DNA of 64,000 bases from Litorivivens lipolytica (GTDB lineage Bacteria > Pseudomonadota > Gammaproteobacteria > Pseudomonadales > Spongiibacteraceae): positions 1 to 64,000 of the forward strand of contig NZ_JACHWY010000003.1 in NCBI RefSeq assembly GCF_014191715.1, given 5' to 3'. The notes below the pieces were generated by a model. The model did no database searches. It was not told the origin of the DNA and saw nothing but the letters and a program-made list of their open reading frames with translations. Position numbers and translations under genes: made by a program. Of the stretch, positions 53,122-61,929 are shown in pieces; position 1 is the stretch's first letter, and each line of letters begins with the position of its first letter.

Positions 53122-53451
53122 ATCAGAAAGAGCGACAAGAAAAAGGACAAGGCCATTCGGGAGGCGCTGACTGAGGCCTGTGAGCGTGCTCTGGAACGCG
53201 GCGATGGCTTTCAGTGGTTGACGCATACGGTCTACTACGACCGTTTCCCACAATCCCTGTCGGTACTGTGCGTGTACCAGAGCAATGCCGAACTGAAGGC
53301 CGCCGACACCGATGCGCTTGCCCGGATCATCGCCGAAGAGCTGGCCAGAATCGACATTCCCCTTAAGGATATTCGTCGCCAGCTATCCTTTGATACGGAA
53401 GAAAACTGCGAGGCTCAGCACGGCGGCCGCTGGAATCAGAGGCTGCAGTAA
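53122..53451 (+). CDS. Conserved hypothetical protein, apparent ATC start
   Basis: 109 residues. The frame reads RKSDKKKDKAIREALTEACE, then GFQWLTHTVYYDRFPQSLSV and DTEENCEAQHGGRWNQRL. I recall homologues in Pseudomonas and relatives beginning MRKTDKK with WLTHxVxYxxFPxSL inside. Here the matching first codon is ATC at 53122-53124, placed eight bases after a full AGAAGGG ribosome site, and no ATG, GTG or TTG exists nearby in frame; the nearest is a TTG at 52966 behind a coding-poor stretch. ATC is a rare start codon, so this is marked as likely but unproven. The function is unknown. Confidence 0.7.
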   Translation: MRKSDKKKDKAIREALTEACERALERGDGFQWLTHTVYYDRFPQSLSVLCVYQSNAELKAADTDALARIIAEELARIDIPLKDIRRQLSFDTEENCEAQHGGRWNQRLQ

Positions 53452-53519
53452 AAACCGTTCAGCAGACGGAAACTTACCTGCTAGAATAGCCGCCCTTTTC
53501 CTCCGCTCGGGTCACGCCA

Positions 53520-54710
53520 GTGGCTGATTCACTCACTTCCCCCTCCCTTCGCTGGGATATCTTCTGTCGGGTAGTCGATAACTTTGGTGACGCCGGCATC
53601 TGCTGGCGACTAGCCAGACAGTTGGTCCGCGAACAGGGGCAACAGGTTACGCTGTTTATCGATGATCTCGCGGTATTGGGGCGGTTGCTGTCCGAGTTGG
53701 ACACAAATGTCGAACGCCAATCCCTAGACGGTATTGTGATTCAGCACTGGACAGAATCGGGAATTGAAACATCGGGCACCGACGTTGTGATCGAAGCCTT
53801 TGGCTGCACGCTGCCTGCAAACTACCTGTCACAACTTACCTCAATCACCCGCAGGGCACTCTGGCTGAACCTGGAATACCTGAGCGCCGAAAGCTGGGTA
53901 GAGGGTTGCCACCTGTTACCGTCCCCCGTCGAAGAAACCAGCGGCAGTAATTTGAAAAAGTTCTTTTTCTTCCCCGGCTTTACCGACAAAACCGGCGGCC
54001 TATTGCGAGAGCAAGACCTGCTTTCCCGACGCGACCGTTTTCAGCAGAGCGATAAGAACCGGAGTGCCTTGCTCAAACAATTTGGGATCAATATCAGACC
54101 CAATGACTTTCTGATCTCGCTGTTCAGTTATGAAAACCCGGCACTGGGAAGCTGGCTTGAGGAGTTAAGCCAGCACTCGACAAGGGTTCACCTTCTGGTT
54201 CTTGAAGGACCGGTAGTAAAGGATATTGCTTATTGGCTCGGCGAACCCACACCTCGTGCCGGGGATCATTTCCAACGCGGGCAGTGCCACCTTCACATCC
54301 TGCCTTTTGTCCGCCCAGATGATTACGATCAATTACTCTGGTGCTGTGATCTGAATATCGTACGCGGCGAGGACTCCTTTGTTCGGGCCCAATGGGCGGG
54401 GATGCCGAAGCTGTGGCATATCTATCCGCAGGATGACGGCGTACACCTTGAAAAACTGGATGCGTTTTTAACCCTTTACAATCAAGCCTTTAGCCCTGAG
54501 GCAGACAGCGCAGCCCGTGCCTTCTGGCAGACCTGGAACCGGGGTAAAAACTTGCCATTGGCCTGGCGCAATTTACTCGCTCACTGGCCAGCTATTCAGG
54601 CCGGTTCTCGCGCTTGGTGCGATGCCCTTTCCCGCCAAAAAAAACTTTCTGAGCAACTAGTGACCTTTGCGAAAAAACAGCTAATATTCGCGCCGCGAAA
54701 TATCTCGTGA
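53520..54710 (+). CDS. earP: EF-P arginine rhamnosyltransferase EarP
   Basis: 396 residues, GTG start. WDIFCRVVDNFGDAGICWRL near the N-terminus is the EarP signature; further conserved parts are FFFFPGFTDKTGGLLREQDL and WCCDLNIVRGEDSFVRAQWA near the dTDP-rhamnose site. EarP rhamnosylates Arg32 of EF-P using dTDP-rhamnose, and efp follows 21 bases downstream, confirming the pairing. Confidence 0.96.
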   Translation: MADSLTSPSLRWDIFCRVVDNFGDAGICWRLARQLVREQGQQVTLFIDDLAVLGRLLSELDTNVERQSLDGIVIQHWTESGIETSGTDVVIEAFGCTLPANYLSQLTSITRRALWLNLEYLSAESWVEGCHLLPSPVEETSGSNLKKFFFFPGFTDKTGGLLREQDLLSRRDRFQQSDKNRSALLKQFGINIRPNDFLISLFSYENPALGSWLEELSQHSTRVHLLVLEGPVVKDIAYWLGEPTPRAGDHFQRGQCHLHILPFVRPDDYDQLLWCCDLNIVRGEDSFVRAQWAGMPKLWHIYPQDDGVHLEKLDAFLTLYNQAFSPEADSAARAFWQTWNRGKNLPLAWRNLLAHWPAIQAGSRAWCDALSRQKKLSEQLVTFAKKQLIFAPRNIS

Positions 54711-54731
54711 CTGTATGCCGCCGGAGGCATC

Positions 54732-55304
54732 ATGAAAACTGCTCAGGAACTCAAACCCAATAACGTCGTCCTGATCGACGGCAACCCCTGGCTGGTACAG
54801 AAGGCGGAGTACACCAAATCGGGCCGCAACAGCGCCATCATGAAAACCAAACTCAAGAACCTGCTGACCGGTTCGTCTACCGAAACGGTTTACAAGTTTG
54901 ACGACAAAGTCGATGTAATTTCCCTCGACAAGAAAGACACAACGTTTTCCTACAAGGCTGACGGTGTGTACGTGTTTATGGACGAGGAATACAACCAGTA
55001 CGAACTCCGCGAAGAAGACATTGAATCCGTACTGCCGTTTATCGTAGAAGGCATGTCGGACGTCTGCCACGCCGTATTTTTTGAAGGCAGGGTCATCTCG
55101 GTTGATTTGCCAACAACCATCGTTCGCCAAATCGATTATTCAGAAAATGCGGCCCGAGGTGACACCAGCGGCAAGGTTATGAAACTGGCTCGCCTGATTA
55201 ATGGCACTGAAATTCGCGTCCCGGATTTCTGCAATACAGGCGACTGGATCGAGATCGATTCTCGCACCGCCGAGTACAAATGCCGCGCCAAGGCACCTGC
55301 CTGA
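54732..55304 (+). CDS. efp: Translation elongation factor EF-P
   Basis: 190 residues. [20 protein letters not shown] starts domain I; the modified loop is TKSGRNSA with Arg at position 32, the EarP-type target rather than Lys. Domain II/III follow ([40 protein letters not shown]). It helps ribosomes through polyproline stretches. GGAGG precedes the ATG. Confidence 0.97.
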   Translation: MKTAQELKPNNVVLIDGNPWLVQKAEYTKSGRNSAIMKTKLKNLLTGSSTETVYKFDDKVDVISLDKKDTTFSYKADGVYVFMDEEYNQYELREEDIESVLPFIVEGMSDVCHAVFFEGRVISVDLPTTIVRQIDYSENAARGDTSGKVMKLARLINGTEIRVPDFCNTGDWIEIDSRTAEYKCRAKAPA

Positions 55305-55322
55305 AAACCTTCTACTAAAAGT

Positions 55323-55352
55323 AGCATGTGGGCGCAACTACGCCCACATGCT
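55323..55352 (+). terminator. Terminator after efp
   Basis: AGCATGTGGGCG and CGCCCACATGCT form a perfect 12-bp stem with loop CAACTA, 18 bases past the efp stop. It can serve efp and, in the other direction, the gene at 55380-55724. Confidence 0.8.
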
Positions 55353-55379
55353 CCCCTAAAAACGCTGACAACACGTTCT

Positions 55380-55724
55380 TCAATCATCGTCGTACCAGTC
55401 ATCGTCACAATCATCGTGGCCATGGCCGCGGGCATGGCGGTGACGGTGCTTATGTTTTTTGTGCTTCTTGTGCCGATACTCCCGATGCGAATGACGGTGG
55501 TAGGACTCGTAGTATTCATCATAGTCGTCGTAATCATCATGGACCTCATGGGCTGCGAACAGCAGCGAGGCACCGATCAACAGCGCAGCGATTGCTTCGT
55601 CCGAGTCGGCGTGGGCCTGTGCCGGTTTAAATCCAAAGGTCAGCGCCAGCACCAAAGCGATGGTGGTGATCAGCGAGCCAGATTGTCGTTGTTGACTTGT
55701 CGCCGTGGAAATTGAGTAGTTCAT
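55380..55724 (-). CDS. Exported His/Asp-rich protein
   Basis: 114 residues. A basic start and hydrophobic stretch (SLITTIALVLALTFGFKPAQ) lead to a cleavage site near AQAHA. The mature protein has a second hydrophobic part (AIAALLIGASLLFAA) and a low-complexity tail alternating Asp/Tyr with His/Arg/Lys (DDYDDYDEYYES, then HKKHKKHKHRHRHARGHGHD). Such tails bind metal ions such as nickel, zinc or cobalt. No family was recognised. Role as a metal buffer in the envelope is inference. Confidence 0.65.
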   Translation of the reverse strand: MNYSISTATSQQRQSGSLITTIALVLALTFGFKPAQAHADSDEAIAALLIGASLLFAAHEVHDDYDDYDEYYESYHRHSHREYRHKKHKKHKHRHRHARGHGHDDCDDDWYDDD

Positions 55725-55872
55725 GGCCTTGTCCTCAGTTAAGCCTCACCTGCACCCTAACCCGATGAAACTGAACCGTTACTGAAGCGCAATTACACAG
55801 CCCGATCACGACTGTGCATCAAAGTCCGACTGTGTCACCATGCATCACATAACAACCGCGCGCTCAAAGACC

Positions 55873-56526
55873 ATGACTACCGACACCTACACTCCCGCTG
55901 AAGACCTGGCCAACAGCCTCAGTCACGCACTGGGTGCAGCCCTCAGCCTTGCCGGTACCGTGCTGCTTGTTCTGATGGCCGTGCCCGAGGGCGATATCTG
56001 GAAGCTGGTCAGTTTCAGTATTTTCGGGGCCAGCCTGATCCTGCTCTACCTCAGCTCCACCCTGTATCACAGCTTCCGTCGGCCCAGCTTGAAACAGGCC
56101 TTCAAGATGCTGGACCACTGCGCCATTTACCTCTTGATCGCCGGGACCTACACACCCTTTTTACTAGTCAATCTGCGAGCCGGGTCGGGCTGGACAATCT
56201 TTGCTGTGATCTGGTCACTGGCGGTGGCAGGGATTGGACTAAAGCTTATCTGGGGCCACCGCCTCAAGGCGCTGCGCGTCATTATCTATCTAGTCATGGG
56301 CTGGCTGGCACTGGTAGTCGCCGGACCGCTGGCGGACACACTACCCACCACAGCACTGAATCTGGTGGTGGCAGGTGGTGTAGTTTATACCCTTGGTGTG
56401 GTGTTCTATCTAAATAAGCGCATCCCCTTTAACCACGCCATCTGGCACATCTTCGTGATCGGCGGCAGCGCCTGTCATTTTCTGGCGGTCTATCTCGGCG
56501 TGCTGCCGTTCCAGTCAGCGGCCTGA
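55873..56526 (+). CDS. Hemolysin III / PAQR family membrane protein
   Basis: About 217 residues, seven membrane helices. The family motifs are present: EDLANSLSHALGAALSLAG with the first conserved His, TLYHSFRR with SxxxH, LDHCAIYLLIAGTYTPF, and HAIWHIFVIGGSACHF with the HxxxHxF pattern. PAQR-type proteins have a zinc site and help membrane fluidity control (TrhA). The start may be 55840 or 55873. Its end overlaps the convergent cytochrome gene by 12 bases. Confidence 0.9.
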   Translation: MTTDTYTPAEDLANSLSHALGAALSLAGTVLLVLMAVPEGDIWKLVSFSIFGASLILLYLSSTLYHSFRRPSLKQAFKMLDHCAIYLLIAGTYTPFLLVNLRAGSGWTIFAVIWSLAVAGIGLKLIWGHRLKALRVIIYLVMGWLALVVAGPLADTLPTTALNLVVAGGVVYTLGVVFYLNKRIPFNHAIWHIFVIGGSACHFLAVYLGVLPFQSAA

Positions 56527-58680
56527 ACGCTGCCGCCATTCCCGCGCAGTGGGATTATCCGGTTCGCGAGCGAGCCACTGTTGTAGAAATTCGTCGGCCT
56601 TTTTCCTTTGCCCGGATTTAAGCAGATACCGCAGCTGAAGATCACGGCTGCGCGTTGTGGCGTGACCTCTCGCTTCCAATTGCGACAACACGGTTAGTGC
56701 CCGATTTATTTGCCCGGTATTTTCCAAGGCAATCGCGTATGCGTAGGCAAAATCTTCTCGCGCCGGCGCGACTTTAAGTGCCTGCTCAAAGTCCGCTAAG
56801 GCTTGTTGATAATCACGCTGCCGCACATGGTAGAGAGCCCGCTGATAATCCGCCTCTCCACGTTGATCAACGGCTTTTGCCTTGTTTAACCAGTCGAGTT
56901 CTGCCGGGGTACCGGCAGCGAGTGCTGAAAGTTGCAGGTAGGGATACACAAAGCCCGGATCAAGTTTGATCGCGCGCAGGAACAGCGCTTCGGCTTGAGA
57001 CGGGCTGCCTTGCGCCAGATGATAGTTGGCAAAATTCGCCGCAATTTGAGGGCTGTCGGTATTCGCACGCATCAACGCTTCATAGTCTTTGAACAGCTGG
57101 CTGAGCCGTTCGCGAACAGGCGCCGCTACTGCGCTCGGGACCGCACCGGCCAAGGCTGGCACAAGCTCCATCTGCACGGCCCGACTTCGATCGTTTACCA
57201 GTGGTGACAACAGATCCCATCGTTCTGCTGGAGGCGCCGACGCAAACGCCCGGATCGCGGCGGCACGCACTAGCGGCGAAGAATCTTTCAAGCGGCTGGT
57301 CAGCAACGCACGATCAGTCGCGATTCGGAGAGATAGAAGATGTAACAGGCTGGCTTCCCGCAGATCGGGAAAATAGTCGCTGTCCAAGCGATAGCGATCA
57401 CTGTCACTAAAGCCCTGCCGCTGAACACGCGCAAAGGTCCGAGCGCGTTGCTGCGATTCGGTCACCGCTTCAGGAAGGCGGGCCTGCAAAACCTCAAGTG
57501 AAAGATCCGCATGGCAGCTTAAACACGGATCGGGGCTACCCAGTTGCTGGCTCAGCTCAGGGTCCGGCACACCAAAGCGATGGTCGCGCCGGGCATCGAC
57601 TCCCATATAAACCGTAGCGGGCATATGGCAGTCGACACAATGCATATCGCTCACCTGGTGACGGTGATGCGTTGTCGCCGAATAGGTCGCGGGTTGATGA
57701 CATTGCAGACAGACGGCGTCGCCCTCCGCGCGCAGTTCACCACTGTGAGGCTCGTGACAGTTGCTGCATACCACGCCGGCGCCATGCATGCGGCTTTGCA
57801 GAAACGACCCCATAACAAAAACCTCTTCGCGAATCTGCCCGTCGGCATGGTAGTGAGGCGGATTAGGCAAGGTCAACGTGGCGTGATCGGTGAGACGGGT
57901 ATCCGGGTGCCACTCGCCAATGTTTTGCCGCAGTGAATGGCACTGGCCGCAGCTCGACAACTGCCGCCCGGCCGGTTCGCCCTGCCGCCGGGCGATAGTT
58001 TCCCCCTCAAGCCACAACCACTGTCCACGCTCTTTCAAGGTCGCCGAGAAACCCGCATGTGACTGTGCCGGTTGGCCCGCCGCCAGCCATTGTTGGTGGC
58101 CCTCAGACGAACCATGACAGGCAGCGCAGGTGATATTGACCGCGTCAAAGTGCGTAACAAAGGTATTGGAGTATGGCTGGTAGCCTTTTTCGAGCTTAGT
58201 CGAATGACACTCGGCGCAGGAGGTATTCCAGGTAAAGCCGGGGTGATCCCAGTTCAAATCCGAATCCAGGGCATACCAGCGCTGACCACCTTTCCCTTTA
58301 GGCCGCGTATCCCAGGCCACCGGAATTGCCTGATAACGCCCGCCCGGCAAACGCGCCAGATATTGCTGCAGGGGGACGAAACCGAACACGTAATCTATTG
58401 GGTAAGTGACGGCCTCATTGCCCTCACCCACGCGGACCTGATACTGCTCATTCTGATAAATAAACCGGAAAGCTTGCCCATTGAAACGCGTTACCGAACC
58501 GTCAAACTCCGCAAGAACGCTGTCGGCAGAGGCGGGCAACATGGCGCGAGCGTGATGGGACTGTTGCCAGTGTTTTGTTTCAGCGGGATGGCAGCTAGCG
58601 CAATCCTCGGACATTGCCTGCCCGCGCAATGGCACAAAGAAAAGCGACACTAAGAATAACAGGACAAGCCATAGCCTCAT
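56515..58680 (-). CDS. Octahaem c-type cytochrome with HEAT- and TPR-like repeats
   Basis: 721 residues with a signal peptide. Eight CxxCH motifs: CASCH, CAECH, CAACH, CGQCH, CSNCH, CLQCH, CVDCH and CLSCH, all before about residue 400. Next comes a helical HEAT-like part (LVRAAAIRAFASAPPAERWD), then TPR repeats (SQAEALFLRAIKLDPGFVYP, QQALADFEQALKVAPAREDF). It resembles multihaem cytochrome-TPR proteins of the periplasm. Whether it reduces nitrogen or sulfur oxyanions, or only passes electrons, cannot be told. It is transcribed from the OhrR-like gene side, overlapping it by 4 bases. Confidence 0.88.
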   Translation of the reverse strand: MRLWLVLLFLVSLFFVPLRGQAMSEDCASCHPAETKHWQQSHHARAMLPASADSVLAEFDGSVTRFNGQAFRFIYQNEQYQVRVGEGNEAVTYPIDYVFGFVPLQQYLARLPGGRYQAIPVAWDTRPKGKGGQRWYALDSDLNWDHPGFTWNTSCAECHSTKLEKGYQPYSNTFVTHFDAVNITCAACHGSSEGHQQWLAAGQPAQSHAGFSATLKERGQWLWLEGETIARRQGEPAGRQLSSCGQCHSLRQNIGEWHPDTRLTDHATLTLPNPPHYHADGQIREEVFVMGSFLQSRMHGAGVVCSNCHEPHSGELRAEGDAVCLQCHQPATYSATTHHRHQVSDMHCVDCHMPATVYMGVDARRDHRFGVPDPELSQQLGSPDPCLSCHADLSLEVLQARLPEAVTESQQRARTFARVQRQGFSDSDRYRLDSDYFPDLREASLLHLLSLRIATDRALLTSRLKDSSPLVRAAAIRAFASAPPAERWDLLSPLVNDRSRAVQMELVPALAGAVPSAVAAPVRERLSQLFKDYEALMRANTDSPQIAANFANYHLAQGSPSQAEALFLRAIKLDPGFVYPYLQLSALAAGTPAELDWLNKAKAVDQRGEADYQRALYHVRQRDYQQALADFEQALKVAPAREDFAYAYAIALENTGQINRALTVLSQLEARGHATTRSRDLQLRYLLKSGQRKKADEFLQQWLAREPDNPTAREWRQRSGR

Positions 58681-59114
58681 GGCTTATCTGCGCCACTCAA
58701 GGTTGAATACAGCGATTCACACAGGGCTTTCAGCTGCAGGGCCTCCTCGGGATTGCCGATCACCTGACAGGCCAGTGTTTCCGGAATCGATTCCGCTTTT
58801 TTTCTCAGGCGCCGGCCGGCCGCTGTCAGCTGAATCGATTTTTGCCGTTCATCTTGGTCTGACACGACCCGCTGCAGCCAACCCTTGCTCTCCAGCCGCT
58901 TCAGAATGGGTGTCAGGGTGCCCGAGTCCAGTCGCGTATGTTCAGCCAAATGCTTCACCGAGACACCGTCCTCCTGCCACAGGCTCAACATCACCAGATA
59001 CTGGGGGTAGGTTAAACCCAGAGGTTCCAGCAGGGGGCGATACGCGCGGATCAGCGCATTCGTCGCCGAGTACAGGGAGTGGCAGATCTGAACATCAAGA
59101 TTAAGATAGGACAT
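58677..59114 (-). CDS. MarR/OhrR-family regulator
   Basis: 145 residues with start ATG 59114 (MSYLNLDVQICHSLYSATNA). Cys in NLDVQICHSLYSATNAL and RAYRPLLEPLGLTYPQYLVM match the OhrR N-terminus, where this Cys is oxidised by organic hydroperoxide to release DNA. The winged helix (VKHLAEHTRLDSGTLTPILK, SDQDERQKSIQLT) follows. It likely controls the cytochrome gene overlapping its end and the divergent monohaem gene. Confidence 0.9.
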   Translation of the reverse strand: MSYLNLDVQICHSLYSATNALIRAYRPLLEPLGLTYPQYLVMLSLWQEDGVSVKHLAEHTRLDSGTLTPILKRLESKGWLQRVVSDQDERQKSIQLTAAGRRLRKKAESIPETLACQVIGNPEEALQLKALCESLYSTLSGADKP

Positions 59115-59148
59115 AAACACACCGAAGACAGCACCTGCCACATTTTAC

Positions 59149-59202
59149 TTTGTGCGCAAACAGATTGACAGCCAGCACCCGGTAATTTATATTGCGCACA
59201 AA
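59149..59202. promoter_or_regulatory. Paired inverted repeat between the OhrR-like regulator and cytochrome gene
   Basis: TTTGTGCGCAA (59149-59159) and its exact reverse complement TTGCGCACAAA (59192-59202) lie in the divergent promoter. Each is also internally near-symmetric (TTTGTGCGCAAA). They are probable binding sites for the regulator encoded at 58677-59114. Confidence 0.6.
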
Positions 59203-59236
59203 CTATTTGCCGTCAACCTAAATTCCGAGGCCGACC

Positions 59237-59806
59237 ATGAACCGACATCTTATGCTTGCAGGACTGTTAATGGCGCTGCTGTCACCCTTGCATGCGCAAC
59301 CGACGGCGCTGGATATTGAAGCAACCGACTTTGATTGCCTGAGCGAAATGACACCCGTGCGCGGCTTTTTTATCGATAACCTGAACGGTGACCTGGAGGC
59401 AACCCAAGCCGCCGCAGAAGCCCCCAAAGGTGCAACCTATCCCGCCGGTAGTGTGGTTCAGCTGGTTCCCACTGAAGTGATGGTCAAACACCCGAAAGGC
59501 GTCAGCCCGGCCACTAACGACTGGGAGTTTTTCGAATTGAAAGTGAGCGACGCGGGTAGCGAGATTGTGACTCGGGGCTTTGAAGACGTTAAAAACCGCT
59601 TCGGCGGTAATTGTCTGGAGTGTCATGCCAAAGCCGAACCCCAGTGGGACATGATCTGTGAGACCGGCCATGGCTGCGACCCTATTCCGCTGACTGGTGC
59701 GATGATAAAGGTAGTTCAGAAAGTTGATCCACGCTGCGAGCAAACTCAACCCCTTAGCGAAGCCGAGCGTCAACTGCTCGATCACCTCAAGCCGTTTCTA
59801 CAGTGA
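59237..59806 (+). CDS. Exported monohaem cytochrome, P460-like
   Basis: 189 residues. Signal peptide (MLAGLLMALLSPLHA, cleavage near residue 20). One haem motif CLECH at 126-130 in NRFGGNCLECHAKAEPQWDM. The preceding stretch (YPAGSVVQLVPTEVMVKHPK, then NDWEFFELKVSD) resembles the cytochrome P460-type beta domain. It is divergent from the OhrR-like regulator, so it may respond to peroxide stress. Electron-transfer partners are unknown. Confidence 0.75.
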   Translation: MNRHLMLAGLLMALLSPLHAQPTALDIEATDFDCLSEMTPVRGFFIDNLNGDLEATQAAAEAPKGATYPAGSVVQLVPTEVMVKHPKGVSPATNDWEFFELKVSDAGSEIVTRGFEDVKNRFGGNCLECHAKAEPQWDMICETGHGCDPIPLTGAMIKVVQKVDPRCEQTQPLSEAERQLLDHLKPFLQ

Positions 59807-59819
59807 TCGAACTCCAACA

Positions 59820-59844
59820 GTAAAAGGCCAACACGGCCTTTTAC
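59820..59844 (+). terminator. Intrinsic terminator
   Basis: GTAAAAGGCC and GGCCTTTTAC form a perfect 10-bp stem around AACAC, 14 bases after the cytochrome stop. The A and T runs make it bidirectional-like. Confidence 0.82.
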
Positions 59845-59901
59845 CCACCGGCAAAGCCTATATAATTGCGGCTTTGTCGTTGAGCTCCGCTGGAGGATAC
59901 G

Positions 59902-60393
59902 TTGGAACGTTTTGTTGAAAACCTGATGTACGGTGCCCGCTGGATTCTGGCGCCGATCTATATCGGTCTGAGTCTGGCCCTGCTGATGCTGGGCATCAAA
60001 TTCTTTCAGGAAGTATTTCACTACCTGCCGATTATTCTGGAAACCAAGGAAGCCGATCTTGTTCTGCTGGTGCTGTCACTGGTCGACATGGCGCTGGTGG
60101 GCGGCCTCGTCGTGATGGTGATGTTCAGTGGCTACGAGAACTTTGTCTCGCAACTGGATATCTCCGACGACAAGGAAAAGCTGAGCTGGCTCGGTAAGGT
60201 CGACTCAGGCACCCTAAAAAATAAAGTGGCCGCCTCCATCGTCGCCATCTCGTCGATTCATCTGCTGAAGGTGTTTGTGAATACCGAGAATATCGACCCT
60301 ACCTACCTGAAATGGTACGTGATCATCCACCTGACCTTTGTGGCCTCAGCCTTTGCCATGGGCTACCTCGACAAGATCACCCGCCACCACTGA
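59902..60393 (+). CDS. yqhA: YqhA / UPF0114 family membrane protein
   Basis: 163 residues, four membrane helices. TTG start with TGGAGG five to six bases upstream. [40 protein letters not shown] and [20 protein letters not shown] match TIGR00645/YqhA. The function is unknown; homologues are widespread in gammaproteobacteria. Its end overlaps the convergent TetR gene by 17 bases. Confidence 0.93.
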   Translation: MERFVENLMYGARWILAPIYIGLSLALLMLGIKFFQEVFHYLPIILETKEADLVLLVLSLVDMALVGGLVVMVMFSGYENFVSQLDISDDKEKLSWLGKVDSGTLKNKVAASIVAISSIHLLKVFVNTENIDPTYLKWYVIIHLTFVASAFAMGYLDKITRHH

Positions 60394-61006
60394 TGGGCTG
60401 ATCGGCCAACGCCGCGTAGAACAACTGCACCGTCGCCTCCTTGGCCTTGGTGACTTCACGCGGCGCCATCCCCTTGTTAATCGCGTTGTGCACCAGCCAT
60501 TGGGTGGCCACCAGCAGCGCGACAAAGTATTCCCGCGACGGCACACTCTGCTGATTCTGCCGACACCAGCGCTGCAGGCGCCGGGCGGCGCGATCATACG
60601 CCCGGTTGATTACTTCGGCAGCATGGGATTCCGGATCAGCAGACTCCACAAACAGGAACCGGGCAATTTTGTGCTGGGCCAGAATGCCGTCGACGGTGCG
60701 GTTACAGACCTCTTCCAGCCAGGCCCGATTGCTGTAGTCCAACTCCCAGCTTTTTAGCACGGACTCCACGTGGTCGTTGATGGAGCTTTGGTAGAGCTGA
60801 TAGATAACGGCATCTTTATCCGCAAAGCAGCGGTAAAAGGTATCCCGCGAGACCGCAGCCCGCTGGCAGATCTGCGATACCGATACGCCTTTGGCACCGC
60901 GCTCGCCAAACAGCTCGACCGCCGCTTCCAGTATCACCTTGGCCTGCTCTTCCTGACCGGGGCGCTTCTTCGCCCTGGCTGATGTCTGCGCTTTTGCTGC
61001 CGGCAC
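60377..61006 (-). CDS. TetR-family transcriptional regulator
   Basis: 209 residues. A basic lead ([20 protein letters not shown]) precedes the [23 protein letters not shown], then [20 protein letters not shown]. The C-terminal ligand domain is helical. It is divergent from the EBP-like/SDR operon and probably represses it. The ligand is unknown, perhaps a lipid or sterol-like molecule. Confidence 0.92.
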   Translation of the reverse strand: MPAAKAQTSARAKKRPGQEEQAKVILEAAVELFGERGAKGVSVSQICQRAAVSRDTFYRCFADKDAVIYQLYQSSINDHVESVLKSWELDYSNRAWLEEVCNRTVDGILAQHKIARFLFVESADPESHAAEVINRAYDRAARRLQRWCRQNQQSVPSREYFVALLVATQWLVHNAINKGMAPREVTKAKEATVQLFYAALADQPISGGG

Positions 61007-61084
61007 AATGAGCCTCTAAACCCAATTTGTTAAAACGTCGAGTATACGCGGGCAGCGCCCTGACGTCTTTCCACTTGACGATTA

Positions 61085-61102
61085 TCTGATATGAATGTCA
61101 GA
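61085..61102. promoter_or_regulatory. Probable TetR operator
   Basis: TCTGATAT and ATGTCAGA flank GA, 7 of 8 positions symmetric. A second half-site-like ATGTCAGATAAG begins exactly at the start codon at 61122. It lies between the divergent TetR gene and its likely target operon. Confidence 0.6.
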
Positions 61103-61121
61103 CTAAATCAATCGTACACAC

Positions 61122-61928
61122 ATGTCAGATAAGCCACAGAGCGTGACACCTATGAGCACACCCTCACTACTCGACTGGCAGGCCAGCAGCCCGCACACCG
61201 GATTCAATATTCGCCACTCGGCCTATATCGCTTCCGCCATCATGGTCCCCGGCGCGTTTTGTATCGCCTGGACACTGATTCTCACCGGTGTAATCGCCCC
61301 GTCTCCCGCCGATAAATATGTATCGATCAGTCTGTTTATCGGCTACTGGGCAGCCCTGTTTGCCTTTGTCGACAACCCCGGCGAAACCCGAACATGGACG
61401 CAGAAATGGCATGAATTTCTGGTGATCTGGCTGATAACGAGCGGCGGCGCCCAGATTGGCTGGGAGCTTCCAGCGGTGTATATGAAGGTGGAATACCTCT
61501 ACCAACTCGGGTCGGAACTGCAGCCAGACCAACTGATTTTCTGGCCCTGGTGGCTCTATTCCGTTGCCGACACACGCTATATGCGCCCTCACGAGGCGCA
61601 ATTGGCTCACGAAGCGCTGCTGTCGCATTCAGGTTTCTTCGAGCTATTAGCAGCCTGGTGGCTCGCTAAAGGCAAGCGTTATAAAACCGCACTGGGCATG
61701 GCAATACTGGCGAACTGGGGCGCCTTTTACGGCAATACCTCGGTTATTTATCTGGGTGAGATATTGGTGGACTACCGCAATCTTGAGGATGGCGCCTGGG
61801 GCTTCTGGTTGAAATGGGTCGGGCTCAATCTGCAGTGGTCGGTGCTGAGTCCGGCCGCCGCCATCGGCGGATTGTGGTTACTGGTGCAGCGCGTCAAAGC
61901 GGAAACGCTCGCGTCAGGAGCACCGTAA
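61122..61928 (+). CDS. Emopamil-binding-protein-like membrane protein (tentative)
   Basis: 268 residues, about six membrane helices. WHEFLVIWLITSGGAQIGWE, WWLYSVADTRYMRP and ANWGAFYGNTSVIYLGEI recall the EXPERA/EBP pattern (charged residues in the first pair and YxxGDSRY-like loop), the family of sterol isomerases. The match is loose. Start may be 61122 or M11 at 61152. It is followed one base later by an SDR gene and faces a TetR gene, a pair suited to a sterol- or steroid-like substrate. Confidence 0.55.
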   Translation: MSDKPQSVTPMSTPSLLDWQASSPHTGFNIRHSAYIASAIMVPGAFCIAWTLILTGVIAPSPADKYVSISLFIGYWAALFAFVDNPGETRTWTQKWHEFLVIWLITSGGAQIGWELPAVYMKVEYLYQLGSELQPDQLIFWPWWLYSVADTRYMRPHEAQLAHEALLSHSGFFELLAAWWLAKGKRYKTALGMAILANWGAFYGNTSVIYLGEILVDYRNLEDGAWGFWLKWVGLNLQWSVLSPAAAIGGLWLLVQRVKAETLASGAP

Positions 61929-61929
61929 T

